A DNA stretch of 64,000 bases. Origin: an uncultured Oscillospiraceae bacterium. GTDB taxonomy: Bacteria > Bacillota > Clostridia > Oscillospirales > Oscillospiraceae. A program made the translations under genes and the position numbers. Of this stretch, positions 22,838 through 31,511 are shown one piece after another. Within the stretch, counting starts at the first letter, position 1. Each line of letters starts with the position of its first letter. The notes below the pieces were generated by a model. The model did not search any database. It saw nothing but the letters and a program-made list of their open reading frames with translations, and was not told where the DNA came from. The stretch lies in the NCBI GenBank assembly GCA_900759385.1, contig CAAEUZ010000111.1, forward strand, positions 1 through 64,000. Direction: 5' to 3'.

Positions 22838-25351
22838 TCAGGACGCGCAGCTCTCGCACTCTTCCACTTCGAGGGACTTGCTGCGGACGTAGTAGATGGT
22901 CTTCACGCCGCACTCCCAGGCGAGAACGTAGAGCCGCAGCACCTGGCGCATGGTGAAGTCGTTGGTGATGTAGAGGTTCATGCTCTGCGCCTGGTCGATG
23001 TGGCGCTGCCTGACGCCGCAGGCGCGCACAGACCAGCTCTGGTCTATGACGTGGGCGTTCTTGTAGTACCAGTAGGTCGCAGGGCTGAGCTCCGGCGCGA
23101 CGCGCGGCAGCATGACGCCCTTTTTCTCCTCCAGGAAGAAGCGGTTCATCACGGGGTCGAGGCCCGCCGTGGTGCCGGATAGGATGCTGGTGCTGCTGGT
23201 GGGCGCGACGGCCAGCAGGTAGGCGTTGCGCATGCCCTGCTTTGCCACGGTCCCGGCCAGAGCCTTCCACTCGTCCGAGTCGTAGCCGCGCTTTTCAAAA
23301 TACGCCCCGGTCTGCCAGTCGCTGCCCTCAAAGCAGTCGTAGCTGCCCTTTTCGGCGGCCAGAGCGCTGCTGGCCGCGATGGCGGCGTGGTTGATGCGCT
23401 CAAAGACCCTGTCCGCGAAGGTTAGGTGCTCCTCGCTCTCCCACATGATGCCGCGCTTGGCCAGCATGTGGTGGTATCCGCTCACGCCCAGGCCAATGCT
23501 GCGGTAGCGGCGGTTGGTTATCTTCGCGTAGGGCAGCGGGTAGAAGTTGAGGTCTATGACGTTGTCCAGCGCGCGCACGACGGTGCCGACCAGCTCGTGC
23601 AGGTAGGCGTCATCCTCCACGGGGATGTTGCCCAGCACCAGACTGGCGAGATTGCAGACCACGAACTCGCCGGGGCGCGTGGTGGTCACGACCACGGTGT
23701 CGCCGCCCTCTGTCACCACCTCGGTGGACACGCTCTCGATGGGGGACATATTCTGCGCTATCTCGGTGCAGAGGTTGGAGCAGTAGATTATGCCGCGGTG
23801 GCCGTTGGGGTTGGCGCGGTTGACGGCGTCGCGGTTGAAGGTGAAGGGCGTGCCGGTCTCCACGGCGCTCTTGAGTACCAGGCGGACTATGTCCTTGACC
23901 GTGACCGTGCGCTTGGATATGCGCGCGTCGTTAACGCAGTCGAGGTAGCGCCGCTCCCACTCCTCGCCGTAGTAGTCCTCCAGGGCGTAGCCCTTGACGG
24001 TGAGTATCTCGTGCGGGCACATGAGGTGCCAGGGGCTGTCCAGGTTCTCTTTGGCCAGGCGCCAGAAGAGGTCGGGATAGCAGACGGCCGGGAAGATGTC
24101 GTGCGCCTTCATGCGGTCGTCGCCGTTATTGGTGCGCAACTGCAAAAACTCCGGCAGGTCCTTGTGCCAGGCGTCGAGGTACACCGCCGCCGCGCCCTGG
24201 CGCATACCGAGCTGGTCCACGGCCACGGCCGTGTCGTTGACGAGCTTTATCCAGCGTATGACGCCGCCCGCCGCGCCGTCAAAGCCGCGGATGGCGCTGC
24301 CGGTGGCGCGCACCTTGCCGAAGTAGAGGCCCATGCCGCCGCCGAATTTGCTCACCTGGGCGAAGTTGTCTATGCTGCGGTAGATGCCCTCCAGGCTGTC
24401 CGGCACGGTGTCTATGAAGCAGCTGGAGAGCTGGTGGTAGGGCTTGCGCGCGTTGGAGAGCGTCGGCGTGGCCATCGTGACCTCCTGCCGGCTGAGCATG
24501 TCGTAGAACCTGCGCACCCAGCCCAGGCGGTCGTTTTTCTCCTCCATGGCCAGGTGCAGCGCGATGCCGAGGTACATCTCCTGCGGCGTCTCGAGCGGCA
24601 CGCGCTGGTGGGTCTGAATCACGTACCGGCGCAGCATCAGGTCGAGGCCGGCGTAGGTGAAGAGCTCGTTGCGCTCCGGGCAGATGAAGCCCGCCGCCTC
24701 GTCTATTTCCTCGCGGGTGTAGTGCTCGAGGATATACGCGCCGTAAAGGCCCTCGTCGGTCAGGCAGCGCAGCTTGTCATAAAAGCTGTGTATGCCGCGG
24801 TTCTCAAGTTCATCGGCCAGCTCCAGTTCGAAGCTGAAGTTCAAAAGCCGCGCCGCGATGAACTCCCACTTCGGCGCCTGCTGGGTGGTGAGCTCCACCG
24901 CCGCCTTCACCAGCGCGGAGAGCGCCTCGCTCCTGTTCATGCCGGCCTTGAGGAAGCCGGAAAACTTGCCGCTGAGCGTGGTGAGGGCGTACTCCTCTTC
25001 CGGGAAGTCGCGCTGTATGCCCTGCAAAAGCTCCTCCATGCCTTTGGCGTTCACCGCACCGGCAAGTGCAAGCCGGGCCGCACGCAGCTCAGAGCGCTTC
25101 TGGCGGTAGAGTATATAGCTCTTGGCGGCGTCGTAGAAGCCGCCCGCCATCAGCGCGCGCTCCACCTCGTCCTGTATGTCCTCCACCGTGCGTACGCCGT
25201 CGCCGATGGCGCGCTCAACCTGCGCCAGCATGCCGCTCAGCGCGGCTTCGTCGCAGGCCTGGTCCACGCTGGCGAAGGCTTTGCGCATTGCATCGGTTAT
25301 CTTCTGCGGGTCGTACTCCTGCACAGCCCCGCTGCGTTTTATCACATCCAT
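22838..25351 (-). CDS. nrdA: Ribonucleotide reductase class I, alpha subunit
   Basis: An 837-residue catalytic subunit reducing ribonucleoside diphosphates. The N-terminal ATP cone (VIKRSGAVQEYDPQKITDAM, residues 1-90) suggests allosteric activity control. Active-site parts: SSCFIDTVPDS (redox Cys), SNLCTEI (thiyl Cys and Glu), FVVCNLASL (second redox Cys) and the C-terminal shuttle pair CESC. The ATG at 25351 has AAGGAG upstream; a longer open frame before it is promoter DNA. Confidence 0.95.
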   Translation of the reverse strand: MDVIKRSGAVQEYDPQKITDAMRKAFASVDQACDEAALSGMLAQVERAIGDGVRTVEDIQDEVERALMAGGFYDAAKSYILYRQKRSELRAARLALAGAVNAKGMEELLQGIQRDFPEEEYALTTLSGKFSGFLKAGMNRSEALSALVKAAVELTTQQAPKWEFIAARLLNFSFELELADELENRGIHSFYDKLRCLTDEGLYGAYILEHYTREEIDEAAGFICPERNELFTYAGLDLMLRRYVIQTHQRVPLETPQEMYLGIALHLAMEEKNDRLGWVRRFYDMLSRQEVTMATPTLSNARKPYHQLSSCFIDTVPDSLEGIYRSIDNFAQVSKFGGGMGLYFGKVRATGSAIRGFDGAAGGVIRWIKLVNDTAVAVDQLGMRQGAAAVYLDAWHKDLPEFLQLRTNNGDDRMKAHDIFPAVCYPDLFWRLAKENLDSPWHLMCPHEILTVKGYALEDYYGEEWERRYLDCVNDARISKRTVTVKDIVRLVLKSAVETGTPFTFNRDAVNRANPNGHRGIIYCSNLCTEIAQNMSPIESVSTEVVTEGGDTVVVTTTRPGEFVVCNLASLVLGNIPVEDDAYLHELVGTVVRALDNVIDLNFYPLPYAKITNRRYRSIGLGVSGYHHMLAKRGIMWESEEHLTFADRVFERINHAAIAASSALAAEKGSYDCFEGSDWQTGAYFEKRGYDSDEWKALAGTVAKQGMRNAYLLAVAPTSSTSILSGTTAGLDPVMNRFFLEEKKGVMLPRVAPELSPATYWYYKNAHVIDQSWSVRACGVRQRHIDQAQSMNLYITNDFTMRQVLRLYVLAWECGVKTIYYVRSKSLEVEECESCAS

Positions 25352-25387
25352 GTGCCTGTTCTCCTTATCCAAAATCACACGGGGGAC

Positions 25388-25416
25388 ATTATACGCTATA
25401 TGTGGTGCGCTTGCAA
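25388..25416 (-). promoter_or_regulatory. nrdAB promoter
   Basis: Minus strand TTGCAA (25411-25416), 17 bases, TATAAT (25388-25393). The spacer contains CACATATAGCG, only a weak partial match to an NrdR box. Confidence 0.65.
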
Positions 25417-25474
25417 TAGGCAAAACGCTAAATGTTGATGTCATAGCCGCGGCGGCATAACCGGCGGCGGGCAC

Positions 25475-25504
25475 TTGACAGCGCGCGGGGGACTGCGCTA
25501 TTTT
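25475..25504 (+). promoter_or_regulatory. Promoter of the patatin-like gene
   Basis: TTGACA (25475-25480), 18 bases, TATTTT (25499-25504), 40 bases before the ATG. Confidence 0.55.
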
Positions 25505-25544
25505 ATTCTGTAGACAGACACTCAACCCCGAAAAGGAGAAAAAT

Positions 25545-26396
25545 ATGAAAATAGGAGTAGTAGACGTCGGCGGTGGACTGCGCGGTATTTATGCTGCGGG
25601 CGTATTGGATTACTGCATGGACAAGGGGATTAAGTTTGATCTCGGTATCGGAGTTTCGGCAGGCAGCGCCAATCTCGCGTCATACGCCGCCGGACAGCGT
25701 GGACGTAATTACCACTTTTATACGGAGTACTCTTTCCGCAGAGAGTACATGGGCATGCACGACTTCCTCACATCCGGCTCGTACATAAACATGGATTATC
25801 TGTACGGCACGCTGAGCAACTCCGGCGGCGAAAACCCGCTGGATTATCAGGCCCTGCGTGAGAGCCCCATGGAGTATTATGTGGTTGCGGCCGATGCAGA
25901 GACCGGCGAGGTGCGCTACTTCTGCAAGGACGATATTGACCAGGACAACTATGACGTATTGAAGGCGTCCTCGTCTATCCCCTTTGTCTGCCGCCCGTAT
26001 CCGGTGCAGGGCAGATTGTACTATGACGGCGCCCTGGGTGACCCCGTACCCGTGGAGAAGGCGTTTTCTCTCGGCTGTGACCGCGTGGTCGTGCTGCTTA
26101 CCAAGCCGGAGGGCGTGCCCCGCAGCCCCGCAAAGGATGAAAGGCTGGCCGCCGGCATACAGCACAAATACCCGGCTGCGGCCCATGCGCTCAGGCAGCG
26201 CGCCTCGCGCTACAACGCCGGGGTATACCAGGCGCAGCGGTACGCCATAGAGGGCAGGGCGCTCATAGTATCGCCGGACGACACCTGCGGAGTGGATACG
26301 CTCACACGCGACAGGGACGCGCTCAACCGGCTCTATGAGAAGGGCCTGCGGGACGGCGCCAGGGTCGGGGCCTTTCTCGCCGGCGTTTGTGCATAG
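25545..26396 (+). CDS. Patatin-like phospholipase (YjjU/RssA-type)
   Basis: A 283-residue cytoplasmic patatin. The oxyanion loop is DVGGGLRGIYAAGVLD near 7-22, the nucleophile elbow GVSAG near 37-41, and the catalytic Asp of the Ser-Asp dyad is in YYDGALGDPVP near 160. Expected activity is lipid acyl hydrolysis. AAAAGGAG precedes the start. It ends in a TAG and a shared terminator with the convergent lipoprotein gene. Confidence 0.9.
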   Translation: MKIGVVDVGGGLRGIYAAGVLDYCMDKGIKFDLGIGVSAGSANLASYAAGQRGRNYHFYTEYSFRREYMGMHDFLTSGSYINMDYLYGTLSNSGGENPLDYQALRESPMEYYVVAADAETGEVRYFCKDDIDQDNYDVLKASSSIPFVCRPYPVQGRLYYDGALGDPVPVEKAFSLGCDRVVVLLTKPEGVPRSPAKDERLAAGIQHKYPAAAHALRQRASRYNAGVYQAQRYAIEGRALIVSPDDTCGVDTLTRDRDALNRLYEKGLRDGARVGAFLAGVCA

Positions 26397-26453
26397 ACCA
26401 GAATACCGGGCGCTTGCGACACAGACAATGCGGAGCCCGGCCAAAGCGGCAAA

Positions 26454-26486
26454 AGCGCCCGGCAGGTGGTTAACCTGCCGGGCGCT
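26454..26486. terminator. Bidirectional terminator between patatin and DUF4097 genes
   Basis: AGCGCCCGGCAGGT and ACCTGCCGGGCGCT form a perfect 14-bp stem with loop GGTTA; the minus strand continues TTTTGCCGC. Confidence 0.75.
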
Positions 26487-26546
26487 GCGGTAAATACGGC
26501 GGTTTTGGCCTTGGCGGCGCTCATGGCCGCGGTTTGCCGGGGCCGG

Positions 26547-27206
26547 TTATTCGCTCACGAGCTCGATATCGACATCGCCGTTGTTTGCGGACACGTTCAG
26601 CGTCTTGCTGCCGCCGTCCTTGCTCTTAGGCAGGCTGCTGTCGCCTTTTTTGACATCCGACTGGATGGCAAAATCGTCGTAGCTCCCTGTGACCGCCCCA
26701 GAGATATCCCCATTTTTGACGGTCAGGTTCAGGGCAGAGCCCACGTCAAGACGGCCGAAGGTGATGTCCCCTCCGTTGGAGGAAATGCTTATGCTGCCCG
26801 TTACAGCCAGTGCCGGGAGGGATATGTCCTCGTTGGTCGTGGACAGGGTGAGGTTTTCCAGCAGTGCGTCCGGTACTTGCAGGGAGATTTTCCGGTTTTC
26901 GGCGGAGGGCTTTACTCCGATATAATCCGTCCACGCCTTGTCGCTGGCGGCCGTCATGGTCATCGTGCCTCCGGATACGGAGATATCGTAGTACTCCTTG
27001 CTGTTCTCGTAGTACTGGATATGGACCTGGCCGTCCGCAGACAGCGACACTTCAATCTCCCTGTCCTCCACGTCTATATTGATCTCACTGACCTGCGCGT
27101 CCGGCGTGTAGTTCTTTTCCTCAAAGGGTTCGTCGCCGCTGGAGCAGCCGGACAGAACAAAAGCACCGAGGGCGAGGCAGAGCACAAGTGAAATTATCTT
27201 CTTCAT
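26547..27206 (-). CDS. DUF4097-type lipoprotein
   Basis: A 219-residue lipoprotein with signal peptide and lipobox VLSGC at about 20. The rest is a beta-solenoid of the DUF4097 (putative adhesin) type with repeated ISxNGGDIxFxxL and VKNGDISG turns. Anchored to the outer face of the membrane; function unknown. AGGAGG precedes the ATG. It lies 30 bases after the GNAT gene on the same strand and may belong to the MerR-controlled unit. Confidence 0.85.
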   Translation of the reverse strand: MKKIISLVLCLALGAFVLSGCSSGDEPFEEKNYTPDAQVSEINIDVEDREIEVSLSADGQVHIQYYENSKEYYDISVSGGTMTMTAASDKAWTDYIGVKPSAENRKISLQVPDALLENLTLSTTNEDISLPALAVTGSISISSNGGDITFGRLDVGSALNLTVKNGDISGAVTGSYDDFAIQSDVKKGDSSLPKSKDGGSKTLNVSANNGDVDIELVSE

Positions 27207-27236
27207 GGTTATATTCCTCCGTAATTGTAGTTTTAA

Positions 27237-27686
27237 TTACATTTCCAGCTCATAGCAGAGCTGTTCTTTGCCGGTTTCCCCGGCGGGGTGAAAGCCGAAG
27301 GAGAGGCAGAGATTTTTCGTGTCCTTGTCACACTCCCCGGCCATTAAGCTCACTTTTTTGACGCCCTGGATTTTCAGGCCCTTTAACACGTGCTCGAGCG
27401 CTTTTGCCTCAAGACCCCGGTCCCGGTACTTGCTGCCCAGCATGAAGCGGTATATCACCGCGGTCTCGGCCTGGGCCTCGGGGCGTTTGTACATGAAGAA
27501 ACCTATGGGCATGTTGTTGCTGTAGATGGCATTGGGGTGCATCTCAGGGTCGAATTTCGTCTCCGCGATGGAAAGCGCGTTGCAGTGGAAGCGCCCATCC
27601 GGCGCCGGGGCGGCGCAGCCGTCGCCGTATGTCAGCTCGCACACGTCCCATATGTTCTGCGCGTCTACCGCTTTTATCCGAATCAT
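27237..27686 (-). CDS. GNAT-family N-acetyltransferase
   Basis: A 149-residue Gcn5-related acetyltransferase. Motif A is IYRFMLGSKYRDRGLEAKAL near 85-105, though the Q/RxxGxG/A loop is degenerate (YRDRGLEAKA). LCLSFGFHPAGE near 130 is the usual late motif. It lies 15 bases after the ABC permease gene and is likely cotranscribed with it. Substrate unknown. Confidence 0.8.
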   Translation of the reverse strand: MIRIKAVDAQNIWDVCELTYGDGCAAPAPDGRFHCNALSIAETKFDPEMHPNAIYSNNMPIGFFMYKRPEAQAETAVIYRFMLGSKYRDRGLEAKALEHVLKGLKIQGVKKVSLMAGECDKDTKNLCLSFGFHPAGETGKEQLCYELEM

Positions 27687-27701
27687 GGCCGCACCTCGCG
27701 T

Positions 27702-28349
27702 CTACAGGGTCTTGCGCTTCAGGACCGCAATCCCCGCAAGTGACAGCGCGGCGCTCAGCAGCAGGCAGATACCGATGTGCAAGATGGTGTTGGAGTTGAA
27801 CATGATAAGAGCGAAGAACCGGCCCAGGACGGCGCGCAGCGGGGCAATGGGCGTGAAAACACAGATTATCGCCGCCAGAATCGCATCCGTCAGCCAGCCG
27901 TACCAATACGCCTGCATGGACAGCAGCACGTGGAGGAAGACCATTACGAGCAGCAAAAAGAACATCTGCTGCAAACCGGCCAGGATAATTCCGTTCTCCG
28001 TCCAGTGGCACACGTCCATCATGTTGATTACAGTCTGCGCCTGATACGCCGGGTCGATCACGAGGTGTATCAGCGTGTTGAGCAGCGAGATGCCAAAGGC
28101 CAACAGGCCGTAGCTGATGAGGCAGCCTAGGAAGTAGTCCCGCTTGCTCGCGCCAAGGTGCATCAGCTTTGAAAAATCGTAGAGCACGAAAAAGAACGGG
28201 GACATGACGGCCAGCAGCCAGGTATAGTTGCCGTTGCTCAGCACGGTCTCCCCGGACGATGTGGCGCAGACCACCACCAGGGCCGTGACTATGCAGCTTA
28301 TCTTGTTGCTTGCGAGCAGGCGCTTCATGATCGCAAAAACCGCTGTCAT
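27702..28349 (-). CDS. ABC-2-like membrane subunit
   Basis: A 215-residue integral membrane protein with about six hydrophobic segments (near 18-40, 46-62, 75-98, 118-145, 150-172, 190-210). It has no strong family motif. It overlaps the ATP-binding gene by 4 bases, so it is the permease half of this exporter. It resembles permeases of small antibiotic- or peptide-exporters paired with a MerR or GntR regulator. Confidence 0.8.
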   Translation of the reverse strand: MTAVFAIMKRLLASNKISCIVTALVVVCATSSGETVLSNGNYTWLLAVMSPFFFVLYDFSKLMHLGASKRDYFLGCLISYGLLAFGISLLNTLIHLVIDPAYQAQTVINMMDVCHWTENGIILAGLQQMFFLLLVMVFLHVLLSMQAYWYGWLTDAILAAIICVFTPIAPLRAVLGRFFALIMFNSNTILHIGICLLLSAALSLAGIAVLKRKTL

Positions 28350-29197
28350 CGCCTCACGCCTCCCTTGTGTCCGACCATTTGGATGAAGAAGTCCTGTAAA
28401 GACAGCGCTCGGACCTCGATAGACGCGCTCTCCTGCGGCGGAGTGTCGAAGATATAGCTCGTCACAAGCCCGCCGACTGTGCTTTGGCCGATGACGTTCA
28501 ATCCGCGCGTCGCCGCTTCCACGTCCCGCTGCAAGCCGCTGACGCTGAAGGCTTTCGCCTCCACCGACTGCAGGGTGTCGAAGAAGCGGATGCTGCCCCT
28601 GTCGATGATGATGAGCTTTTCAATCGTCTTGGCAATCTCCTCGATGATGTGGGTGGACACAATGATTATCCGCGGGTGCTTTTTAAAGCTCTCCGTCAGC
28701 ATGTCGTAGAACTCCACGCGCATGATTGCGTCGAAGCCGAGAACGGGCTCATCCAGAAGGATGACCGCCTTGCTGCTCGCCAGACAGATGATGGTCGAGA
28801 CCATCGTCTTCATGCCGAGCGAGAGGTGACTGAACTTCTTCTTCCCGTCCAGCTCAAAGCGCTCCATCATCTCCGAGGCGAAGTCATAATCGTAATCTGG
28901 GTTCACTTCTGAGGCGATTTTCAGCAGCTTCCGTACCGGGAGGTTGAAGTGTTTGGCGAAGTTCTCGATGTAGCTGACGCCTGTGTCCAGAGTGGACGTC
29001 GTTATCTCCTTGCCGTCGACTTTGATGCAGCCGTCCGTAATGTTCTGGTACCCGGCTATGGATTTAAGCAGCGTAGTCTTGCCCGCGCCGTTCCTGCCGA
29101 GCAGGCAGTAGATACCCGGCTCGTCAATGGACAGGGTGATGTTTTTCAGCACGGCGGCCTGCCCGTACCGCTTCGTCACCTGCTTGAGTTCAATCAT
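28346..29197 (-). CDS. ABC transporter ATP-binding protein
   Basis: A 283-residue ATPase: Walker A LLGRNGAGKTT near 35, signature FSHLSLGMKTMVS near 130 (LSLGM replaces LSGGQ), Walker B AVILLDEPVLGFD near 150 and switch His in STHIIEE. The layout is that of YtrB/BcrA-type exporters. It is transcribed from a MerR-type promoter and overlaps the permease gene. Ligand unknown. Confidence 0.9.
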   Translation of the reverse strand: MIELKQVTKRYGQAAVLKNITLSIDEPGIYCLLGRNGAGKTTLLKSIAGYQNITDGCIKVDGKEITTSTLDTGVSYIENFAKHFNLPVRKLLKIASEVNPDYDYDFASEMMERFELDGKKKFSHLSLGMKTMVSTIICLASSKAVILLDEPVLGFDAIMRVEFYDMLTESFKKHPRIIIVSTHIIEEIAKTIEKLIIIDRGSIRFFDTLQSVEAKAFSVSGLQRDVEAATRGLNVIGQSTVGGLVTSYIFDTPPQESASIEVRALSLQDFFIQMVGHKGGVRR

Positions 29198-29262
29198 TAA
29201 ACCGTACCTCCTGAGCGCCGGCGCATACCCGTTGCTTTTCGCGGCGCCCTGTGCTAGAATGA

Positions 29263-29293
29263 ACTATAAACCTTTGTGTAACACAAAGGTCAA
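29263..29293 (-). promoter_or_regulatory. MerR-type promoter with 19-base spacer and palindromic operator
   Basis: Minus strand TTGACC (29288-29293), a 19-base spacer, TATAGT (29263-29268). The spacer lies inside the 10-1-10 palindrome ACCTTTGTGT/ACACAAAGGT (29270-29290). An overlong spacer with an internal palindrome is the hallmark of MerR-activated promoters. The divergent merR gene has TTGCTT, 17 bases, TAGAAT just to the left. Confidence 0.85.
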
Positions 29294-29308
29294 GAGGTGA
29301 GTTTTGTT

Positions 29309-30091
29309 TTGGAGAAATATTTTTCGGTGGGAGAAGCAGCCAGGGCTGTCCATACAACGAGCGAAACGCTGCGGCACTATGACCGCATCGGACTGGTGAA
29401 GCCGGGCAGGAAGGACGAGTGGACCAATTATCGCTATTATACGGAGCAGGACATCGTCCGCCTGAACACCGTGCGGGCTTTGCAGATGATGGACCTGTCC
29501 CTGCAGGAGATAAAAAAAGTCCTGGAATACGACGACCTGGAAAAAATAATCGCGTTCCTGGAGCGGGCGGAGAAGAAGGCCGACGAAAAAATAGAGGCGC
29601 TGAAATACAGCAAGGCGAAAATCCAGCTGGCGAAAGCGGACTACGAGAGGAAACTGCAGGCACGCGAGGAGCTTAGCGGCACAGTCATCAAAGAGATCCC
29701 GGAGCGCGTTATCCTGCTCTCGGATACTCTGCAGGTGCCGACGCTCGATAATCTTTGGAATTATCTCAATCACTTTTACGAGAAAGTCACGCCCGCATTG
29801 AAAGACAAGTTTTATTTTGAAGACATGGCCGGCATATATACGGAGGGCGATTTGACGAGGCTCTTTGCCGTCTGCACCCGCTACGTGGATATAGACGGGA
29901 TAAAGGTGCTGCCGCAGGGGAAATACCTCTGCGCCAGCTGCAGCGAGGAAAACAGGGAGCAAACCCTGCACGAGCTGACGCACACAGCCCGAACCAGTTA
30001 CGGCACAGACCCGGCGTTTACAGTGCAGATGATAGTGGTCTCAGGCATCCTGCACTGGAACTATGAAACGCAGGTTTGGGTGGGCGCCTGA
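29309..30091 (+). CDS. MerR-family regulator of the ABC exporter
   Basis: A 260-residue MerR regulator. The start is probably TTG 29309 (MEKYFSVGEAARAVHTTSET), 8 bases after GAGGTGAG; GTG 29297 is possible. HTH and wing: SVGEAARAVHTTSETLRHYD, LVKPGRKDEWTNYRYYTEQD. A coiled coil (85-130) and a C-terminal effector domain (130-260) of the GyrI/BmrR-like type follow (GIYTEGDLTRLFAVCTRYVD, LPQGKYLCAS). Binding of a hydrophobic drug-like ligand and activation of the divergent exporter is the expected role. Confidence 0.9.
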   Translation: MEKYFSVGEAARAVHTTSETLRHYDRIGLVKPGRKDEWTNYRYYTEQDIVRLNTVRALQMMDLSLQEIKKVLEYDDLEKIIAFLERAEKKADEKIEALKYSKAKIQLAKADYERKLQAREELSGTVIKEIPERVILLSDTLQVPTLDNLWNYLNHFYEKVTPALKDKFYFEDMAGIYTEGDLTRLFAVCTRYVDIDGIKVLPQGKYLCASCSEENREQTLHELTHTARTSYGTDPAFTVQMIVVSGILHWNYETQVWVGA

Positions 30092-30126
30092 AATACCGTG
30101 CACGGCTGTGCAAGCCATAAAAAGAA

Positions 30127-30204
30127 GATGCAGCCGGTCCGCAAGGACCGGCTGCATCCGTAATGATTGCAGAAAACGCCCGGGCAAATGCTCGGGCGTT
30201 TTTT
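30127..30204 (+). terminator. Double hairpin terminator after merR
   Basis: First stem GATGCAGCCGGTCC with GGACCGGCTGCATC around GCAA (30127-30158). The second, AACGCCCGGGC with GCTCGGGCGTT (30175-30200), runs into TTTTTT on plus and TTTTCTG on minus, so it also serves the convergent lysR. Confidence 0.8.
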
Positions 30205-30230
30205 GCTGCCTTGTTACCATTTAAGACGCG

Positions 30231-31112
30231 CTATCTGTAGCTGTCTATTATCATGTGCCTGAAAAGGCGTTCGTGCATACTGAAGTGGCGGTCTTTGCGG
30301 GCAATCAGGTTGACAGGCAGCAAAAATGGATCATTTTTAAGCTCCAGGACCTTGACCTTTTCCAGATCGCGCTCAGTTATTTCATCCGCTATTGTGCGTG
30401 CTGCCAGCCCGGTGTTGTTCGAGACGATGTCTATTACCTGTCTGGGACGGTTGCAGACATAGGCCACGTTCAGCCTGGCCCCGGCGGCCTCAAACTTCTG
30501 GCTGAGTTCAATGCGCGGGGTGCTGTATTCGTCGGGCACTGCCATTGGAACATTATCCAAATCCTTGATTTCTATCTCGTCTTTGACGGCAAGAGGATGT
30601 TCACGGCTGACAATAATGACCTGCTTGACCATATCAAGAGTAGTGACATCAAATTTGCTTGTGTCACAGTCGCAATATACGATGCCGAATACTGCGTCGT
30701 CATCAGATACCATGTCAACACAGTTGCTTGAATAGCCCTCAAAAAGCTTTACTTCAAATTCCTCCGAACCGTTGATAAGAAGCTGCTGCAGTTTGGCCGG
30801 CAAACGCACTATAACGCTGTTTGTAATAGCTACGCTTATGCGTGCCTTCCCGGAACTTCCGGACGAACAATAGTCATAGATGCGATTTACATGGCGCATT
30901 ATCGCTTCGGCCTCACTTTTGAACACTTTACCGTGCTCCGTGAGCACGAGACCGCTGGACTTTCGGCAGAACAAATCGCAGCCCAGCTCGGCCTCAAGCC
31001 TGCGTATGGCAAGGGAGAGCCCCTGCTGAGACATATGTAGCTTTTCCGCCGCCTTGGACATGCTTCCCACATTGCAGACTTCGATATAATAGCGTATCTG
31101 ATTGATCTCCAT
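30231..31112 (-). CDS. LysR-family regulator divergent from the etf/CoA cluster
   Basis: A 293-residue LTTR with HTH MEINQIRYYIEVCNVGSMSK, AAEKLHMSQQGLSLAIRRLE and a full effector domain. It is separated from the etf cluster by a 399-base AT-rich regulatory gap containing a LysR-like palindrome, so it is the probable activator of that cluster. Several Cys (CNVGS, DYCSSG, YCDCDTS, VCNRP) are more than usual for this family. It ends in TAG. Confidence 0.9.
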   Translation of the reverse strand: MEINQIRYYIEVCNVGSMSKAAEKLHMSQQGLSLAIRRLEAELGCDLFCRKSSGLVLTEHGKVFKSEAEAIMRHVNRIYDYCSSGSSGKARISVAITNSVIVRLPAKLQQLLINGSEEFEVKLFEGYSSNCVDMVSDDDAVFGIVYCDCDTSKFDVTTLDMVKQVIIVSREHPLAVKDEIEIKDLDNVPMAVPDEYSTPRIELSQKFEAAGARLNVAYVCNRPRQVIDIVSNNTGLAARTIADEITERDLEKVKVLELKNDPFLLPVNLIARKDRHFSMHERLFRHMIIDSYR

Positions 31113-31511
31113 TATTGTTTTATCGCCTCCGACAGACTTGGTTGTTTATTCTCATGCACATTTCAATTCTCTCTAAAGTCCGCTTCTATCAGCATCCGAT
31201 AACGCTCACTATAGTAGGGGAAGGGCGCAGCAGGAAAGGCCACTTATCAATAATATCACAATATTTTTAGTTTATCCATACAGCGGGAATTGTATTGATA
31301 CAACTTGGACTAGTTTTTGAAAGCGGTTATTTAATTGACAATCAGCAATAGGTTAAAAAATCTACAATTAGATAAAATCCATAAAAATGTGTTTCTTGTC
31401 AGGTCATATCATAGGCGATAAAGTAAAAACAAGAAAGGCAAGCGGTTTCGTGGCCGGCCTGTGCGCGGAGCAATGCTGGTGACATTAAGTAAGAGACAGT
31501 GGAGGGAAGAT
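31113..31511 (+). promoter_or_regulatory. Regulatory gap: promoter and LysR box of the etf/CoA cluster
   Basis: No gene seen in these 399 bases. The stretch 31240-31430 is AT-rich against GC-rich surroundings. TTGTAT-TG-ATACAA at 31290-31303 is a perfect palindrome fitting a LysR T-N11-A box. A promoter TTGTCA (31396-31401), 17 bases, TAAAGT (31419-31424) follows, leaving an 80-base untranslated leader before etfB. Confidence 0.6.

Noticed and set aside
25388..25416. NrdR box at the nrdAB promoter
   Set aside because: Only a partial match (CACATATAGCG) and no second box at the usual spacing.
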